From NCBI RefSeq assembly GCF_016920785.2, contig NW_024609837.1, positions 25,607,533 to 25,671,532 of the forward strand: 64,000 nucleotides of DNA, in the 5' to 3' direction. The DNA is from Ixodes scapularis. Taxonomy: Eukaryota; Arthropoda; Arachnida; Ixodida; Ixodidae. Position numbers and translations under genes: made by a program. The notes below the pieces were generated by a model that did no database searches, was not told the DNA's origin, and saw only the letters and a program-made list of their open reading frames with translations. The stretch's first letter is position 1, and each line of letters starts with the position of its first letter. This document shows, in pieces, positions 1 through 12,697 of this stretch.

Positions 1-3000
1 AGGAACACGAAGGTCGCTTGTTCAAATCGCTACAAAGCGCTGTTTTTAAACTGTGATCCAATTCCGAGTTCGGTCTGCAGGGAAATCCATTCCCTAGGTC
101 CGTATGTTTGCATGGTTTGCATTGAGTGACAGCCAAACGGACTTCGGCGATGAAAATGTTGCTGCGGTGTCTTCATTATGATGCAACAAGGCAGACGATC
201 GTGCCGGAAATTGATCTGGCAGTATCTACACGATCTCGTGAACGTTTTCGGAAGGCTCATCTGTAAGTTGTCTTTACCTGCGCTGGTTGTCGTTCAGCTC
301 TTTGATCGTCTGCTAACGAAGCGATGCGCACAGGGCGTCTCGCTTGAGCAACAGATTAAACAAATCTTTGTCAAAAAAATCCTCAGCAAGCTCGCCGCAT
401 TCGCTGGTTTTTGGGGCATGGTAAGGAGGCCAGCTTATATCATGGAACGGTTGTCCATTGGGCCACCAAGAGCTATGGGAATATCCCAACCAGCTAAACG
501 CTCTGGCCAATCGCCAGTCTAGTTGACAAAGTCGAGATGACTGCTGAAAAGAAGGACAGTTTGGTCGCGCAATTGCGATCTATTGGCACCAATGGAAGCT
601 AGCGTCTACGGGGACTTTTCAAGGAGCGATGTTGCAGACCCTGTTTTGAGCTCTGCAAGCATAAATTATCGCAAATTTCCCAAGATAAATTCATTTGATG
701 GGCATAGCAGATGATATAGAGAAAACACAAAAGACGCATGCGAGGTTTTCTGTTCGTTTTATTGTTTCCTTTGCTTGTTCGCAACTTGAATGCATCGTAT
801 ATTCCGTTGACTGAATGCAGTGAAATGAAGTGTAGCGCGAGATCGCTATAACTGGCTAATATTGCTCCTATGTTCTCAAGTAAAGCGTCCAGGTGGGCCG
901 ATGTTTGCACCGATAACAGAACTTTGTGGATTTCCGGGGCTCGAACTCTTTGCCTGTAATTATACTTCCCTTTTTCTTCGTCTGTGTGTGTGCGCGCGCG
1001 TTTTCGTGCGTTCGTTTGTTTGTTTGTGATTCATCGTGGTCCCGCAAGGGATGGTGTGAACTATAGATCGCTGACCTAGGGATTCCACTTCCAACTTTCC
1101 TTCAGAGTGAACGCGCAAGTGTGTGCCTGTGCCTGAACTGACTATTTCAGGATAAAGTCGAACGCCTTTTTCACTCGCGGATTTTTAGCGGGAGATTGAC
1201 TTGAAAAGCATTTAGTCAACGGTACATAGTTTTCTTGGTTTATTTTTTTGTTCTTTTGTTTCTGGACGATTAAAACAAAACTGGCACATAGTCGTGTTTT
1301 GCGCGTTCGCTGGTTCATTTTGTCGCACGATTCTGGGTTCCACGCGTGAAGGAAACCGCAGAAAATTTGTCCGGTCGACGCGACGCAGGTTCTGGTACTC
1401 CTCCGGGTACGTGTCAAGAGGCTGCCCTCAAAATTCGTCTGCTACGGGCGCGAGCTCCCTGCTCATAGCACATCTCGGCGGCACATGCTCTCGTGCATCA
1501 AGGGCAGCTGCCAAAGTTATGAGCGCGAGCTGCTAGCCTTCGCTGCGGTACAGCATAAGGTGAAACGGAGTAAAGCACGTCGCGATAATTCTTGCACGTC
1601 CAATCTAAGGTGACCTTAGTCTATTGAGGATTTCAACGAGCAAGACCTCTCTTGTGGCTGTGGTGTATCTTGGTTCTTGAGTGTTGTGCACGAGCGCGGA
1701 GTGCGTGAAGGCAACGCCCCGCCGCGAGCCCAGAGCTTTGTCGCTTCTACGCCGAACCCTTCTCGAGCAAAATCATGCCTGTGTCACTGTCTTGCTTAGG
1801 TTCAGTAAAGCTAGTGGCGCTTCGTGTGAAGCCTGTCACGGGCCGTGTTCCAAGATTTACTCGATCTTACTCCAGGGTAAAGGTTTTGTACCCTTGGCAT
1901 TCTAAAACCTACCCGCGTCCAGCGTTTTTTAATCTGTGCAGCCACGTGATACGATCCACCGGGGTAACTCTGATTCATTTGGGTAAGATTTGGAACACAG
2001 CCACGGTGTTTTGTCTCTATCTGTACGTCACGGCGGCGTACCGTTCTTTACCGCAGTAGCAAATGTCGACTTCTCTCTTGGACAGCGGTGCCACGCTGCG
2101 ATGTTGGAGTTTTGCGGCACTGTGGGGTGGCGAACAGGTTCGGTCCGTCCTCGCTGGCGTCTGCTCGTCGTCTGCCTCGTGTGGATGCGCTTGGGAGATG
2201 GACGAACCGCGGACATGTCGTCGCGTGATCAATCTGTCCGCGGATCAGTCCGTCGTGTGAATCGGCCATGGCCTGGAGTCGCGTCGCTTTCCCCCGCGAT
2301 GAAAAGGCGGTCGGAATCGTCGCTCAGTCGTCGATGTCAGTGCCGCGAGATCCGAGGGTGGTGGCAGCGGTCAACGGTGCGTCCGAGGTTTGGCTGTCGG
2401 GGGTAGCGGCCGCGTTCAATGGAACGCTTCAAGAACGGCTGTCAGAAACTCCGGTGTTCGACGAAGTGGCGGAGTCCGCGGGAATATGGACGGGTCCCAG
2501 TCGACACCGGAATGCTCGGGTGCTGAGACGGCGACAGAGGCGACAACTCGCTGCGGGGGGCGTGGGGTGAGTCTCCCCACTCCAAGAAGAAAAAAGAAAA
2601 ACAGGAAAAATGTAGTAAAGGTGCGTTTTCCTCCCTTCTACTGACGCGCCCCCAAGTGAACACAACAGGGAGGGAGGAACGGGACGTTTTCCTCCTTCTC
2701 CAGGTAGACAGGAGAAAGGTTCCGCCCTCCAGGCTCCCGCATCATCTTCTTTCGAATTCATTTTTCGAGCACGTCGTACGCGCGTTGTCTAATACATTTT
2801 GTTGAATTGATTGAGCTTCAGCGGCAGCGAAGGCCGCCTGTAATTCCGTCTCGCAATCCAAACGTGCGGAACGTTTCGGTTGCATTGATGTTTTTACCAT
2901 TAATTCTCTCATACGAGCAAACGAAGCCTTTAGAAACAGCGAAGTTTTGGAGCTGTGCCAACATCGCTCCGTACACTGGGCTGGGATGGCCGCCTCCGGA

Positions 3001-4449
3001 ATGTGGAACGACGTGTTGACGTTTACAACGTTATGGAAACCGTCCAAGACAGGCAGGTTTTGCTGCGGGGTGCCTGGGTGCCTCCTGTGCTGAGGTTGGT
3101 TCTGTTTTCCGATGCCGAGTGCCAACCAGCAATCAACGTGGTTCTGTATTTCTGCGTGTCAGCACCATAGCAGCAACATCGCGGTGGCAGTGTTGTGCGT
3201 TGTAAATGGAAGACCGGAATTAATCGCCGATGCTTCCGTGTCTTCGCGTATCAGTGGTGTAACAACAAAATGCGGTGACGTAAACTGTCGGTCATTGATG
3301 CCGCTGGTCAGGCCGTTATTAGAGAAGGCGGGATGTCGCAGCTTGGCATTCCTCTTTACACTAAAAAGTTTTAAGACCGCTTGAGGGATTACGGTGTAAT
3401 CGATCGACCGGCGGATAGTTATGTTGGAACGCTGGTCTGAACCGTAGGTCCTATCGTACAGTGGCCAATGTGACTGACGTCTGTGATGTCCTGTTGTCTC
3501 CAACCCGAGAGCGATTGCGCTCTGGGGAAAGGGCTGAACAGTATGAAAACATGAAGGAAAGTACGTATATTTACAGTTTGAAATTTTAGCATTAAAAACG
3601 GATAAAAGCTACAATCGAAAAAAAGAAAACGATATTTTTTTTTGCAGTTTAAATATGCTACGGTTCCTAAATAAACTGCCCTCCAAGTGGCTCACTGTGA
3701 TGAGCGCTAGAAGTTGTCGAGTTCACCACGGCGTAGCTACCTGCCGCAAGTCGCGGTTTTGACCACATTCAAGTTGATCGGAAGCGATTTCTCTGCCCGT
3801 GAAGCATCACTTCCACCTGAGTGAATATCCGCTCTACAGAGATTAATTCAAGACGGCAATTGCAGCCGTACGCGAACAGCACAAATAGAAGAAACCACGG
3901 CCGGTCTCGACGCGCGCGGACCGGCCGTGAAAAAACAAACACTACAATAGAAATACAGGCTGCGACGTGCCTTGCGGGGAAGCAAACACATGAGTCGGAA
4001 CAACATTGGAGCGGCTTGTTTTATTGGCTTTCAAATAATTACGGCATGAGAGTTTACAAAATTCATCCCCTGAGCCATTCAAAATACTTTCAAAGGTATT
4101 ACATTACCGAAAAAAAGAGAAATGCTGGGAATATTATTTATTGCTTAGGTGGCCACTGAGAAAATCCGTACCTTCAAAACCGACGAGTATAAGAAGCGGA
4201 AACGCAGAGCTCAGAAGTAGGGATCAAGTTAGTGTGCTGTTGTATTGAGGATTGTATCTGGGGGCCGTGTATGTGCATGCGCTCAATGTATATGTTCAGC
4301 TGATCTACAGGTCTGACTTGGGCTAGCACATACTATACGCATCAGTTGAAATCAATTAATGTATGAGTTCAGCTAATGCTTCAAGTATGTGCGATGTATC
4401 TAAATGTCTGTATATTAAAGGTGCCAGAAGGCCCTAAAGCGTAATGGTG
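1..4449. other. No gene recognised
   Basis: I find no ORF here with a recognisable domain or convincing exon structure. Open frames are short and occur on both strands. A GT/GC-rich simple stretch lies near 985-1030. About 2060-2570 is clearly more GC-rich than its surroundings and open in several frames at once, as expected of GC-rich sequence and not in itself evidence of coding. It could be the relic of a retroelement 5' region, but no motif supports that. Confidence 0.4.
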
Positions 4450-4706
4450 GAATGAGCGAATACATTTTTTTTAGCACATGAATTGGGCGGTACCTAGCGC
4501 CACCTAGCCTAGCTACTTACAATGGAGGGATGGATGGATGGATGAATCCGGCTGGGTCCTTTGGATCAGGCGGTAGCTTACGCCACCTAGCCATTTTATT
4601 TTACCATTTAAGCTTAGAATATTTAAATGTGAAAACTATATTCACTCCGCACTGCAACAAAAGTGAGGCTATAAAACCCCCTTGCCATCAGTTAATAAGA
4701 AAATAC
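4450..4706 (-). repeat. LINE 3' untranslated tail with GGAT repeats
   Basis: This lies just downstream (minus strand) of the LINE coding fragment and is probably its 3' UTR. It has a short GGAT tandem run at about 4524-4543. On either side of that run are two similar motifs ending in cgccacctagcc, about 80 bp apart. Two tail-like copies separated by a simple repeat would fit a LINE tail abutting a second, older tail. That reading is inference. Confidence 0.5.
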
Positions 4707-5628
4707 CTAGTTTTCTCTCGCTTTCTGCCGCAATTCACTTAATCTTTGCATCGTAATATCTACTGTCTTGAAATCCACTCTTCCTTCGCTGTCTCTAAAA
4801 CCCAATGACTTTATTAAATCTATGTTGTCTTCGGTAGGCATAGGGTGAAGCCCTTTACAGTAGAGTATCAAGTGCTCAGCCGTCTCGTCCTCCTCTCCAC
4901 AAGCAGTGCACGCTGTATCCATTTCCTGCTACTTCGCTCTGTATGTTCTGATTCGCAGAACACCTGTCCTCGCCTCAAACAACAATGAGCTTCCCCTAGA
5001 ATTGTCATAAATGCTTTCTTTGGCAATAAGTGTTTTGCTTAATCTATAGCTTTCCAGAGCCGTCTTTGTCTGCATTCCCTCTAGCCACCGATCTCTTTCT
5101 GTGGCCTTAACTTTCTTCTTGACTGAGACCTGCTCTTCCGTATCTCCACTATAGCCTAAAAACGTTCCTCTTAATTCCCTAGTGCGCTGTCTCCACTTTG
5201 TGTCTATATTCCTCATGTATAAATAGCTGCAAACCTTTCGTGCCCATTGCTCCCCATCCATTTGCCTCAACCGATCCTCAAATTCTATCTTGCTCACCGC
5301 TTCCCTGCTCTCAAATGACGCCCATCCCATGTCTCCTTGTACTCCCTGGTTTGGCGTTTTGCAATGTGCCCCCAAAGCCAGCCTACCTACTGCGCGCTGT
5401 TTTATTTCTAGTCTTGCATGCACTTCGGATTTCATGCATAGCACCGCGTTTCTAAAAATCAAGCCAGGCACCATGACCCATTTCCAAATCTCTCTCACCC
5501 CCTCATACCTGTTGTAATTCCAAAGTGCTCTATTTTTCATCACAGCTGCATTTCTGTTGCCCGTACTTATTATATACTTTTCATGCTCACTGAGATATTC
5601 TGCACTATCACCATGCGCTGCACCATGG
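4707..5628 (-). pseudogene. Non-LTR retrotransposon (LINE) ORF2, C-terminal fragment
   Basis: This minus-strand frame encodes about 305 codons typical of the region after reverse transcriptase in arthropod LINEs. Seen: the segment ending RTGVLRIRTYRAK, then a zinc-finger-like CTACG...H....YCKGLHP motif (Cys-X2-Cys...His...Cys). An in-frame TAG at about 4929-4931 separates the two parts. The reverse transcriptase and endonuclease domains are absent, because the 5' side runs into a foldback element at about 5628. The first few codons of the open frame (to 5648) belong to that element. This is a 5'-truncated, dead copy. I do not assign a clade; Jockey/CR1/I-like groups share this finger. Confidence 0.8.
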
Positions 5629-6030
5629 GCTGTCATCGCGCGACGCATCGGAGGCTGTTTGCACTATCTCTCCCCGGGGCGCGGTGCCGCCGTGGCCGAG
5701 ATGCGCTCCGATAAGAAACCGAAACATAAAAACCCGTCGAAGTTGTGCGCTTTTTCAGAAAGCCGTAAAATGCTTCGCGTTCCTTCTATCGTTCTGCAAT
5801 TTGTTCATTTAGTGTTTTTCGATGATGCTGAGCAATTTTCTAATTTAAACCATGACACAATAATAAACAAGTTAATTACGAAAAAATAATTAACAACTTA
5901 ATTATATCGGACTTTAAGAAATTTCTGAAATGGGCCCCTGGCCCAGGACCAAAACGCCACAAGCCTTTTTTTGTTGCGATGAGTAGTTTTCGCAGGAGCG
6001 ATTTGGCGTGCGTTCTCTGAAACACCCTAT
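5629..6030 (+). repeat. Half copy of the GGGTGT-terminated foldback element
   Basis: This segment matches, with scattered changes, the right arm of the complete foldback at 12698-13497. It starts at the centre of that element (gctgtcatcgcgcgacg) and ends at its terminus (ctctgaaacaccct). Only one arm is present, so it is a half element abutting the LINE fragment. The terminus meets a TA microsatellite, as at the other copy. Confidence 0.8.
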
Positions 6031-6059
6031 ATATATATATATATATATATATAGATAGA
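6030..6059. repeat. TA-rich microsatellite
   Basis: A run of alternating T and A passes into GATA-like units. It adjoins the terminus of the half foldback, the same arrangement as at 12676-12698 and 13497-13520. Confidence 0.9.
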
Positions 6060-6656
6060 TAAGACAATGAGAACTGCAAGCACGTGCACATAGTTTTTCT
6101 TGATGAGACATTAGTTAAGGTATATGTGTATTAGCGCTTTGAAAATTTGGATACTCTTTTAAGTGCCCTTTTTTTTTTTTTTTTTTCTTCAGGCAATTCC
6201 GTTTTTTGAAGGAACGACGTGTCAAAGACTGCTATTGCCGCCGAAACGAAGGTTCTCTACAGCTGCTACCGAAGGCAGGAGCTGTAGAAAACGTTTGCGG
6301 ACGACGTCGGCAACGAAGGCTCAACAAGCAACACAATCGCCGATGTAAATCGGAGTTTCGCGCGAAGACGCCTCTGTAACTTTCAATTCCAAATTGGGCT
6401 GCATGGCATATAAGATTTTAGATCGGGATGTTACTAATCGAATATCGTTTAGTGGGTCAAAAGACAGGGTAAAAATGAGAAAGTCACGAGTTTGCCCTTC
6501 CGTATGAAATTCTGAATATATAACTACTAAAGTATTTGATATAACGGACTATTTCTAATCTGCTTTCCTTCGAACGCTCTCCGCCTTTTAACTATGATAT
6601 ACATCCGCTGTGCCCAAAGCGTGTCAGCGGTTCCCAAGCCACGTCAGCCTACCCCT
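6060..6656. other. No gene recognised
   Basis: A T-run of about 20 bases lies at 6168-6187. The rest has no recognisable domain, repeat or RNA motif. Confidence 0.5.
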
Positions 6657-6850
6657 GGGGTGCTATGTTGCGCTTTTTGCACTCCCAGGAGACTAGGGAG
6701 AAGGAAGTGACTTCAACGACTAGAGCAAACGCAGATTGGATGGTGACAGAAGAAACCAAAATCAACATCCAATCTGAATTTGCTGCGTTGTTGACGTCAC
6801 TTCCTTCTCCCTAGTCTCCTGGGAGTGCAAAAAGCGCAACATAGCCCCCC
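6657..6850. mobile_element. Short foldback element (MITE-like)
   Basis: Two inverted arms of roughly 80 bp pair almost perfectly. The left arm begins ggggtgctatgttgcgc and the right ends gcgcaacatagcccccc. The arms include the shared core ctcccaggagactaggg. The spacer is short and no coding capacity is visible. Its position immediately before the Penelope-like fragment suggests insertion into or beside that element. No target duplication is convincing. Confidence 0.8.
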
Positions 6851-7099
6851 TGCTCACGTATTGGACACGAAAACTGCGTCACCCGGAAGTATGCGCTCGT
6901 CACCAACCAATTCGTCGACGAATATTTGGATTCGCGTTCGTGGCCAATGCGTGATGAAAACACGGCACTTATCATACCTTACGAATGACAAGTTCCATAG
7001 TGTGCTTAAAGAACATCGTGGAAGCTCGGAGTCATTGCATCCGGTGTCCAAGCACGTCACGACCACGTGGTTTCTCATTTCGCTTTTGAGTTGAGGATG

Positions 7100-8053
7100 A
7101 AACCTAAAGAGAAACAAGAGTACACTGCGGAGACACTGCTGATAAAGAGGGGCATCGCCTTGCTGTGCCTGCGGTCGGCACTGCTGAAGTCCTGTCCGCA
7201 TGTAATTTGTGATAGTTTTGACCTCCAAACACGTCGCTTGGAACACTCCGTTTTTCCCTGGGTTCTAATACAGGGAGTTAAGGAATCCCTTCTAAAATGT
7301 TGTAAAGCTCAACCGTTGCACCCAAGAGGAAACCAAAGAAGTTTGTGGTGTTACCCTACATTGATAACGTGTCGCACATTCTGAAAAGGATAGCATCTAA
7401 GTTCGACGTGGACGTTGTTTTCACCGCCCCGTGCAAATTGTCAAAAATGTGCGCTATCCCTACCGAAAAATCCGGTATAACTTTTCGCTATCCGGATTAT
7501 GTAACCGGAAATCTATCTGAATTCTATCTGGACTTTATCTGGAATTTATGTTTTCAGAAATTATTCCTTTGTCTGCAATCTGGATTTCGGGTTTCCAGTA
7601 ACAAATTTCCGGTTCCATATTCCGGATAGGGAAAGTTATACCGGATTTTTCGGTAGGGATGGTGAGCGGGCCGAAAGTGAGGGAACCTGATTGCAGCAAG
7701 AAACACGTCACAAAGTTTGTGCCTTGTGCCACTGGGGTGATTTACAGGATTCCTTTAAAGTCGTGTTTACATATGCCAGGAGGGACGTTGCTTAAATGTT
7801 AGACTTCAAAAACACGCGGCTTCTCTTGGCAACAATTACGGTTCTCACTTGCCGGGGGGTTGTAAAACTTGCGGTTGTTTCCCCTACGCTGGACGGTGCG
7901 CAGGTGAAGGGACGTAACAAAGGAAGGTTAGAAAGAGAGTTGCTGGAGGCGGCAAATATACATGCCTGCGACAAAAACGTTTGCATCAGCGTCGCATCGG
8001 TGTATATATGCAACCGAAAGAGTACGGCTTCATTAGCACTATCTAGCTTGTAA
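7100..8053 (+). pseudogene. Penelope-like element, C-terminal RT/GIY-YIG fragment
   Basis: Plus-strand frames give peptides characteristic of the linker and GIY-YIG endonuclease region of Penelope-like retroelements. Seen in order: KRGIALLCLRSALLKSCPH (about 7140-7200), FVVLPYIDNVSHILKRIASK (about 7340-7400), then after a nested insertion CSKKHVTKFVPCATGVIYRI (about 7690-7750), and finally a frame ending in LERELLEAANIHACDKNVC. The reading frame changes several times and contains stops, so the copy is dead. The inserted MITE at 7453-7662 splits the domain. The upstream reverse transcriptase is not recognisable, possibly truncated near the foldback at 6657-6850. Identification rests on several short motifs in the right order. 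Confidence 0.8.
7453..7662. mobile_element. MITE nested in the Penelope-like fragment
   Basis: Near-perfect terminal inverted repeats of about 40 bp: the left starts atccctaccgaaaaatccgg and the right is its reverse complement ending at about 7660. The interior also repeats ccgga-type motifs. The Penelope reading resumes after the right end, so this inserted into an existing element. No coding capacity is visible. Confidence 0.85.
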
Positions 8054-9345
8054 ATAATAACACGGCGCTGTTTCCTTTCCTCGTTCGGATTGTGCGGCGG
8101 GGCGATGTAGCTGTTTTTGCTAACTTTTTGAAGAGGGCTGTATCTACTGATTTGGCGGTACGCCGTGTTATTCTTGAGACGAGAGTACGGGCGTGCTCGG
8201 CTATAGGCAACCTGCAATGCTGTTTGGTTTGGCGCCATGTAGCGACTGAAGCAAGAAATATTGGGTACCCCTGGGAGTGGCGGCTGCATTGTTCAAACGT
8301 GAGCTTTTACTCTGGTGGCGCCGCTTAGGCCTAGTGTCTGAAGCAAGAAATGCTGGGTAGGCCAGGAAGCCGTGATCGCGTTACGTGCCAGTAGAGCGGA
8401 AGCTACGGCCCTGGCGGGCCAATTGGAACGTGACTGCGCATCACTGGAGCGCGCCTCAACTCTGGAGAAGTATCAGGCTTTTCGCTCCGTCATGCTCCAA
8501 CATGCGTGCGTTGCACTCATATACGACGCCCATTTCGAAGCCTTCGGCACGCAATGGGGGGCTTATCGTTCGCCGTTTGCAAAGTTACAACGAGACAGGG
8601 TATAACCGTGCGCTCTCACCCTGCTGACGCCGCCTGGCCGTTGCCTGCTGCCTATAGCAAAGTTGAAAGCATTCAATAAACTTGCCAGTTAGCGCTTGTC
8701 CTGTGTGCTTCTTCGTGTTTTTGTCCCGTCTTTTTTGCGCTATTTTTAATATGAATGTCTATAGGAGCCCCACGCTACTTCTCGAATTTCGTGTTGGGGG
8801 TGAGCGGCACCTTAAAACCCAAAACGGAGTTTGGGTTCGGCGCATGCGCAATAGTGAGCCCTTGTTTCCTTCAGAATTCCCTAATCTAAAAAAAAAAAAA
8901 AGAACCAAGAAAAAAATTGAAATTGCAAAGGAAGCGTGTTTGTCTCCTTTGCAGGGATCGATGGTTCAATGGACAGAACATACCTGAGCGCACCAGGGAG
9001 GCTGAACAAGTGATTTGAACAGCCGGTGCTCAGCACGCCCCAACTGCCCGCCACCGTCACTCGGTGCTCATTGACGGCCTCGAAAACTCCCCTGCCGCAA
9101 AGCCGTACTGACTCAGCCGCCTTTTGCCGTGATTTCTCACACCTCCACCAGCAGTGGGGTCACGGTGTCCCCCTGCTACGACACCTGAATTCGGGATCAT
9201 CGCGCTGGTGTCTGCGTCGCCTAGGGGAGCGGCGAACGCGGATTGGGTGCGCGGGTGCCGCGTCGTCGTTCGGCTGAGACTCGCAAGCACGTAAGGTCTC
9301 GGTCGGGCGCGTTGCTCGTGCCCGGCCTCTACGCCGTGCTTTCCC
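8054..9345. other. No gene recognised; possible Penelope 3' flank
   Basis: No domain is recognised. Around 8680-8760 is a phrase of the type gcgcttgtcctgtgtgcttc followed by a gcgctatttttaatatga-like string. A similar phrase recurs at about 19081-19160, so it is a dispersed repeat end, possibly of a Penelope-like or other retroelement. An A-run lies at 8888-8900. Confidence 0.4.
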
Positions 9346-10511
9346 ATCCCTGGTGGAGCGGGGATCCCGTTGCTTGGGCTTCTTGTCCAGGTGACATAGT
9401 CCTCACCCTCTTGTGTCCCGATGCTTCTTCGTCTTGTTTTGTTCTTCTGTTGTTGTTGAGTTTCATTTTATTATAAAAATTGAGGTTGTGTGGATATTTT
9501 TACAGCGTGTAGTTGGTCAGACATTTCAAAGTTGCGATTGGTGCTGTAGACGAGTACGTGTTTCAATTTAATTACCTTGCTCTGGGTGGCTGGCTAGCAA
9601 ACGCTCACGGGTACTGGCCCCCGCCTATCTGCCTAGCATTGCGAGCCATCCAGAGTACCTCACGTTTTACTAACAAACATCATTATTGGTATTAATATTA
9701 TTATTATTAAAACTGTATATTATGGTATCAAACGAAAGTGCGGTTGAACAAAATTCCATATTGGAATGTTCTATTTTATTTGTATTTTGTAACTGCTGTA
9801 GAACAATCGCTATGTCTTTAACCCCTTGAGTGCAATGCCCCATTATTCTCGGGCGCGTTCCTTTGTGGTTTTGGTTTTCTACCTGCCCCTCCCAACTGGG
9901 ATGCCATTGTTATTTTACGTGTAGCGGCACTTGTGAGCAAGCGACGAAACAATGTCTTATCTTGTAATGTCACTTTTTGATGGCACGTAACTCTTTTTGT
10001 TTAGGCGCCTTCTGTTTCGGAATTCCTCTTAGCTGTTACAGAATGACGAACCTAAGTCGTTCGATTTCGCGCTTCGTAGCGAATACTGAGATCTAAAAAT
10101 TACTGATTAACTCGGTATTCGACGGCTGCGAAAACAAGGAAGTTAACAATTTCAAATGAAGAGATGCCGAGTAGGGTCGCTCACAAGTGTTACCTCGGGG
10201 TGCGAGGTCCACTTAAAACTGCATAGTACCGTGCCTCGATATGTACACTAGGATAAACAGAATAATAGTAATAATCTTAATTAGCGAAACTCGAGGTACT
10301 CTGAGTGGTTCGCAAGGCTAGGCAGATAGGCGGTGGCCCGTATGTGTGTGAGCGTCTGCTAGCCAGCCACCCAGAGCATGGTAATTAAAATGAAACACAA
10401 CAACAAGAGAAGAACAAAACAAGACGAAGAAGCATCGGGACACGAGAGGGTGGAGACTACGTCACCTGGACACGAAGCCCAAGCACCGGAATCCCCGCGC
10501 TACCAGGGACG
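9346..10511. mobile_element. Long foldback element with asymmetric arms
   Basis: The left arm (about 9346-9672) and right arm (about 10286-10511) are inverted copies of one sequence. Shared strings include cgatgcttcttcgtcttgtt and gctctgggtggctggctagc. About 600 bp of non-matching sequence lies between them. The left arm is about 100 bp longer because it holds extra sequence at about 9469-9572 that the right arm lacks. No ORF is recognised. Confidence 0.8.
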
Positions 10512-12093
10512 GAAGTCAACTTTCTTGGCTGGTGAACTTCGTTGGATCAACGAAGTGTTGCATTTATGTTGCGAAAAATTTGTTGCATTTGATTTCGTTG
10601 GTCATGCAGTGGCCGATTTTGGCATGACGCAAAAATGACCGCGCATTGATGCGAGATTTTCACCTTTTACAACATTGGAAATAGGAAAGTTTGTAATTTA
10701 TTTTTGTCTTTTCTCATGGACAGAATAAGGGGCCACTTTTAACATGCCCCGGAAGAAATATTAATTTATTTCAAGTGTTTGATTTCTTATGTTTTTTGTT
10801 GTCTAAAACGTTCTGATAGATAGAAAATCTTACTCGGTTGAAAAGCTACCGTTGCGGAAATCTTGAACATACAGCAGTACTTTACAATTTGCTCCGGACA
10901 CGTTTAGGCAGTGCAGTTTCTTTTTTTCAGCTGTTTTTTTTTCTTCATATCACTGTTTTGCTCGTCTTTTGTTTTTCGCTACAAGATGGCAAAACAAATA
11001 GTCGGCCGTTTTGTTTTTTTACGTTGTTAAAGAATTTTTTTTTTTTAATTTTAGATTTCCCATGTTTGGACACGTACCTTCAGGGTGAACAAAACTTACA
11101 TATTGGGCTCACAACAGAACTGGTGAGTCATTGACCAGCGAATTACGACAGAAGCAGGAACCGCACATGGGAGTGAACTCCTGAATTTATTGTTATTTGT
11201 GTTTGCCGAGGTTCCATCTGTGCTTGTGGAAAGGTTTGTTGTGATTCGTGAATACACATATCCCCGGCGGATGCAAGAGTTTTAAAAGCCTACGCCTTCC
11301 TTGAAACGACTTCAAGTGCCGCAGCCGACCGAGGAAAAGATTTCCTTATATATCCCGGATCCGCAAGCAAGTCGTCTTAGGGGTACGTTGTTGCTAGTCG
11401 GTACCTCAAGTAATGAATATTTTAATTGTATTTAAACGCGTAATTTGTAATTCACCGCCAATCTTATTTTTTTCTTTTCTGGTGACTATGGCATTTGCAA
11501 ACGAACCACTGGTGAACACTGGATGTAAATGAATGAACTACCGAATGAATGAACGTGAAACAGTGGGTTTGAATTTGACCGAGCTTGCACGGGGGAGGCT
11601 GGTGTCTTTATAAATGTTAGAAAAAAATTTCCAAGACAAACAAAATTGTGCTTTAAGAAATTAAAACCTAACTGTTTTTTTTTTGTTTTTTTTTCGAAGA
11701 TACATTTGAAGTGACACGAGGTAGAATACGTTAAAATTTGGACTTGAGTTTGGCGAATTTGACCGTTGTTTACAAACTCTTGCCTTTACTTACACGGATA
11801 TTGGTTTCACTTAACAAGGGTTATTGCGGAATATTTTCAGAATAACTTATTTGTAGCTGTTATAAATATTTTTTTTTAGAGAATTGCAGTTTTTTTACAC
11901 ATCCCACAAAGTAACAGTTTAGATTCTTTTTTACAAAACTGTTAGGTTTTAATTCATTAATTGTGATTTTCTTTTTGTATCGCAGAAATTGGGCTATAAC
12001 GTATATTTTGCTTTTAAATCTAAATGCCCCCTTAAAGAAGTTTGGTCATAAAAAAAATATCGTAATGGTGCAGGCGAGCTGGTGAATATTAAC
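10512..12093. other. AT-rich, no gene recognised
   Basis: Sequence with many A and T runs and no recognisable coding region. The phrase aaaacctaac at about 11664-11675 recurs inverted at about 11942-11955 with limited flanking similarity. That could be a decayed foldback but is weak. Confidence 0.4.
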
Positions 12094-12136
12094 CATGTTG
12101 AATTAACCTACCGCAGTCTCAGGTTAATTCAACATG
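12094..12136. repeat. Perfect 16-bp palindrome with 11-base loop
   Basis: catgttgaattaacct at 12094-12109 is followed by aggttaattcaacatg at 12121-12136, an exact inverted repeat. The role is unknown; most likely a small foldback. Confidence 0.85.
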
Positions 12137-12498
12137 ATTAAGTTTAATCAAATATAAAAAAGTCAATTTTTTTTTTCAACTAATGAAGATTGATTTTGTA
12201 GCTGAGGAGCTTTCTCGCCCGAAAACGCGAAACCTCGTTTCCTTGCTGTCACAATAATAATGTACATGCAGAGGTTTTCTTACAAAGGACGTTGTTGTGC
12301 TCGTTTGTTCATTTTTGATGCAAACAAAATAGCGCTAATGGTACTGGAACAAGTCATTAAGACAGGAAATGTTACGTATAACTTCCAACTCTCAACAACT
12401 TAAGCTCCTGTTTTGTTTTACTTGCTTGTACTCGTTCCATTTGCGCTTTATTATTTGTATCGTATAGTTATTATTTTTTTAGCGTCATAATTTATTTC

Positions 12499-12607
<109 letters not shown>

Positions 12608-12697
12608 TGCAGGGTGACGGTAGAAAACAAACCAGGAGGATTTTATTCGACGTTTCGACCTGAGGCCAGGTCTTCGTATATATATATATATATATAT

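Noticed and set aside
178..522. 114-codon open frame on the plus strand
   Set aside because: No domain, and overlapping opposite frames are also open; not enough to call a gene.
2063..2644. Overlapping frames in GC-rich sequence
   Set aside because: Open in several frames on both strands because of composition; no motif seen.
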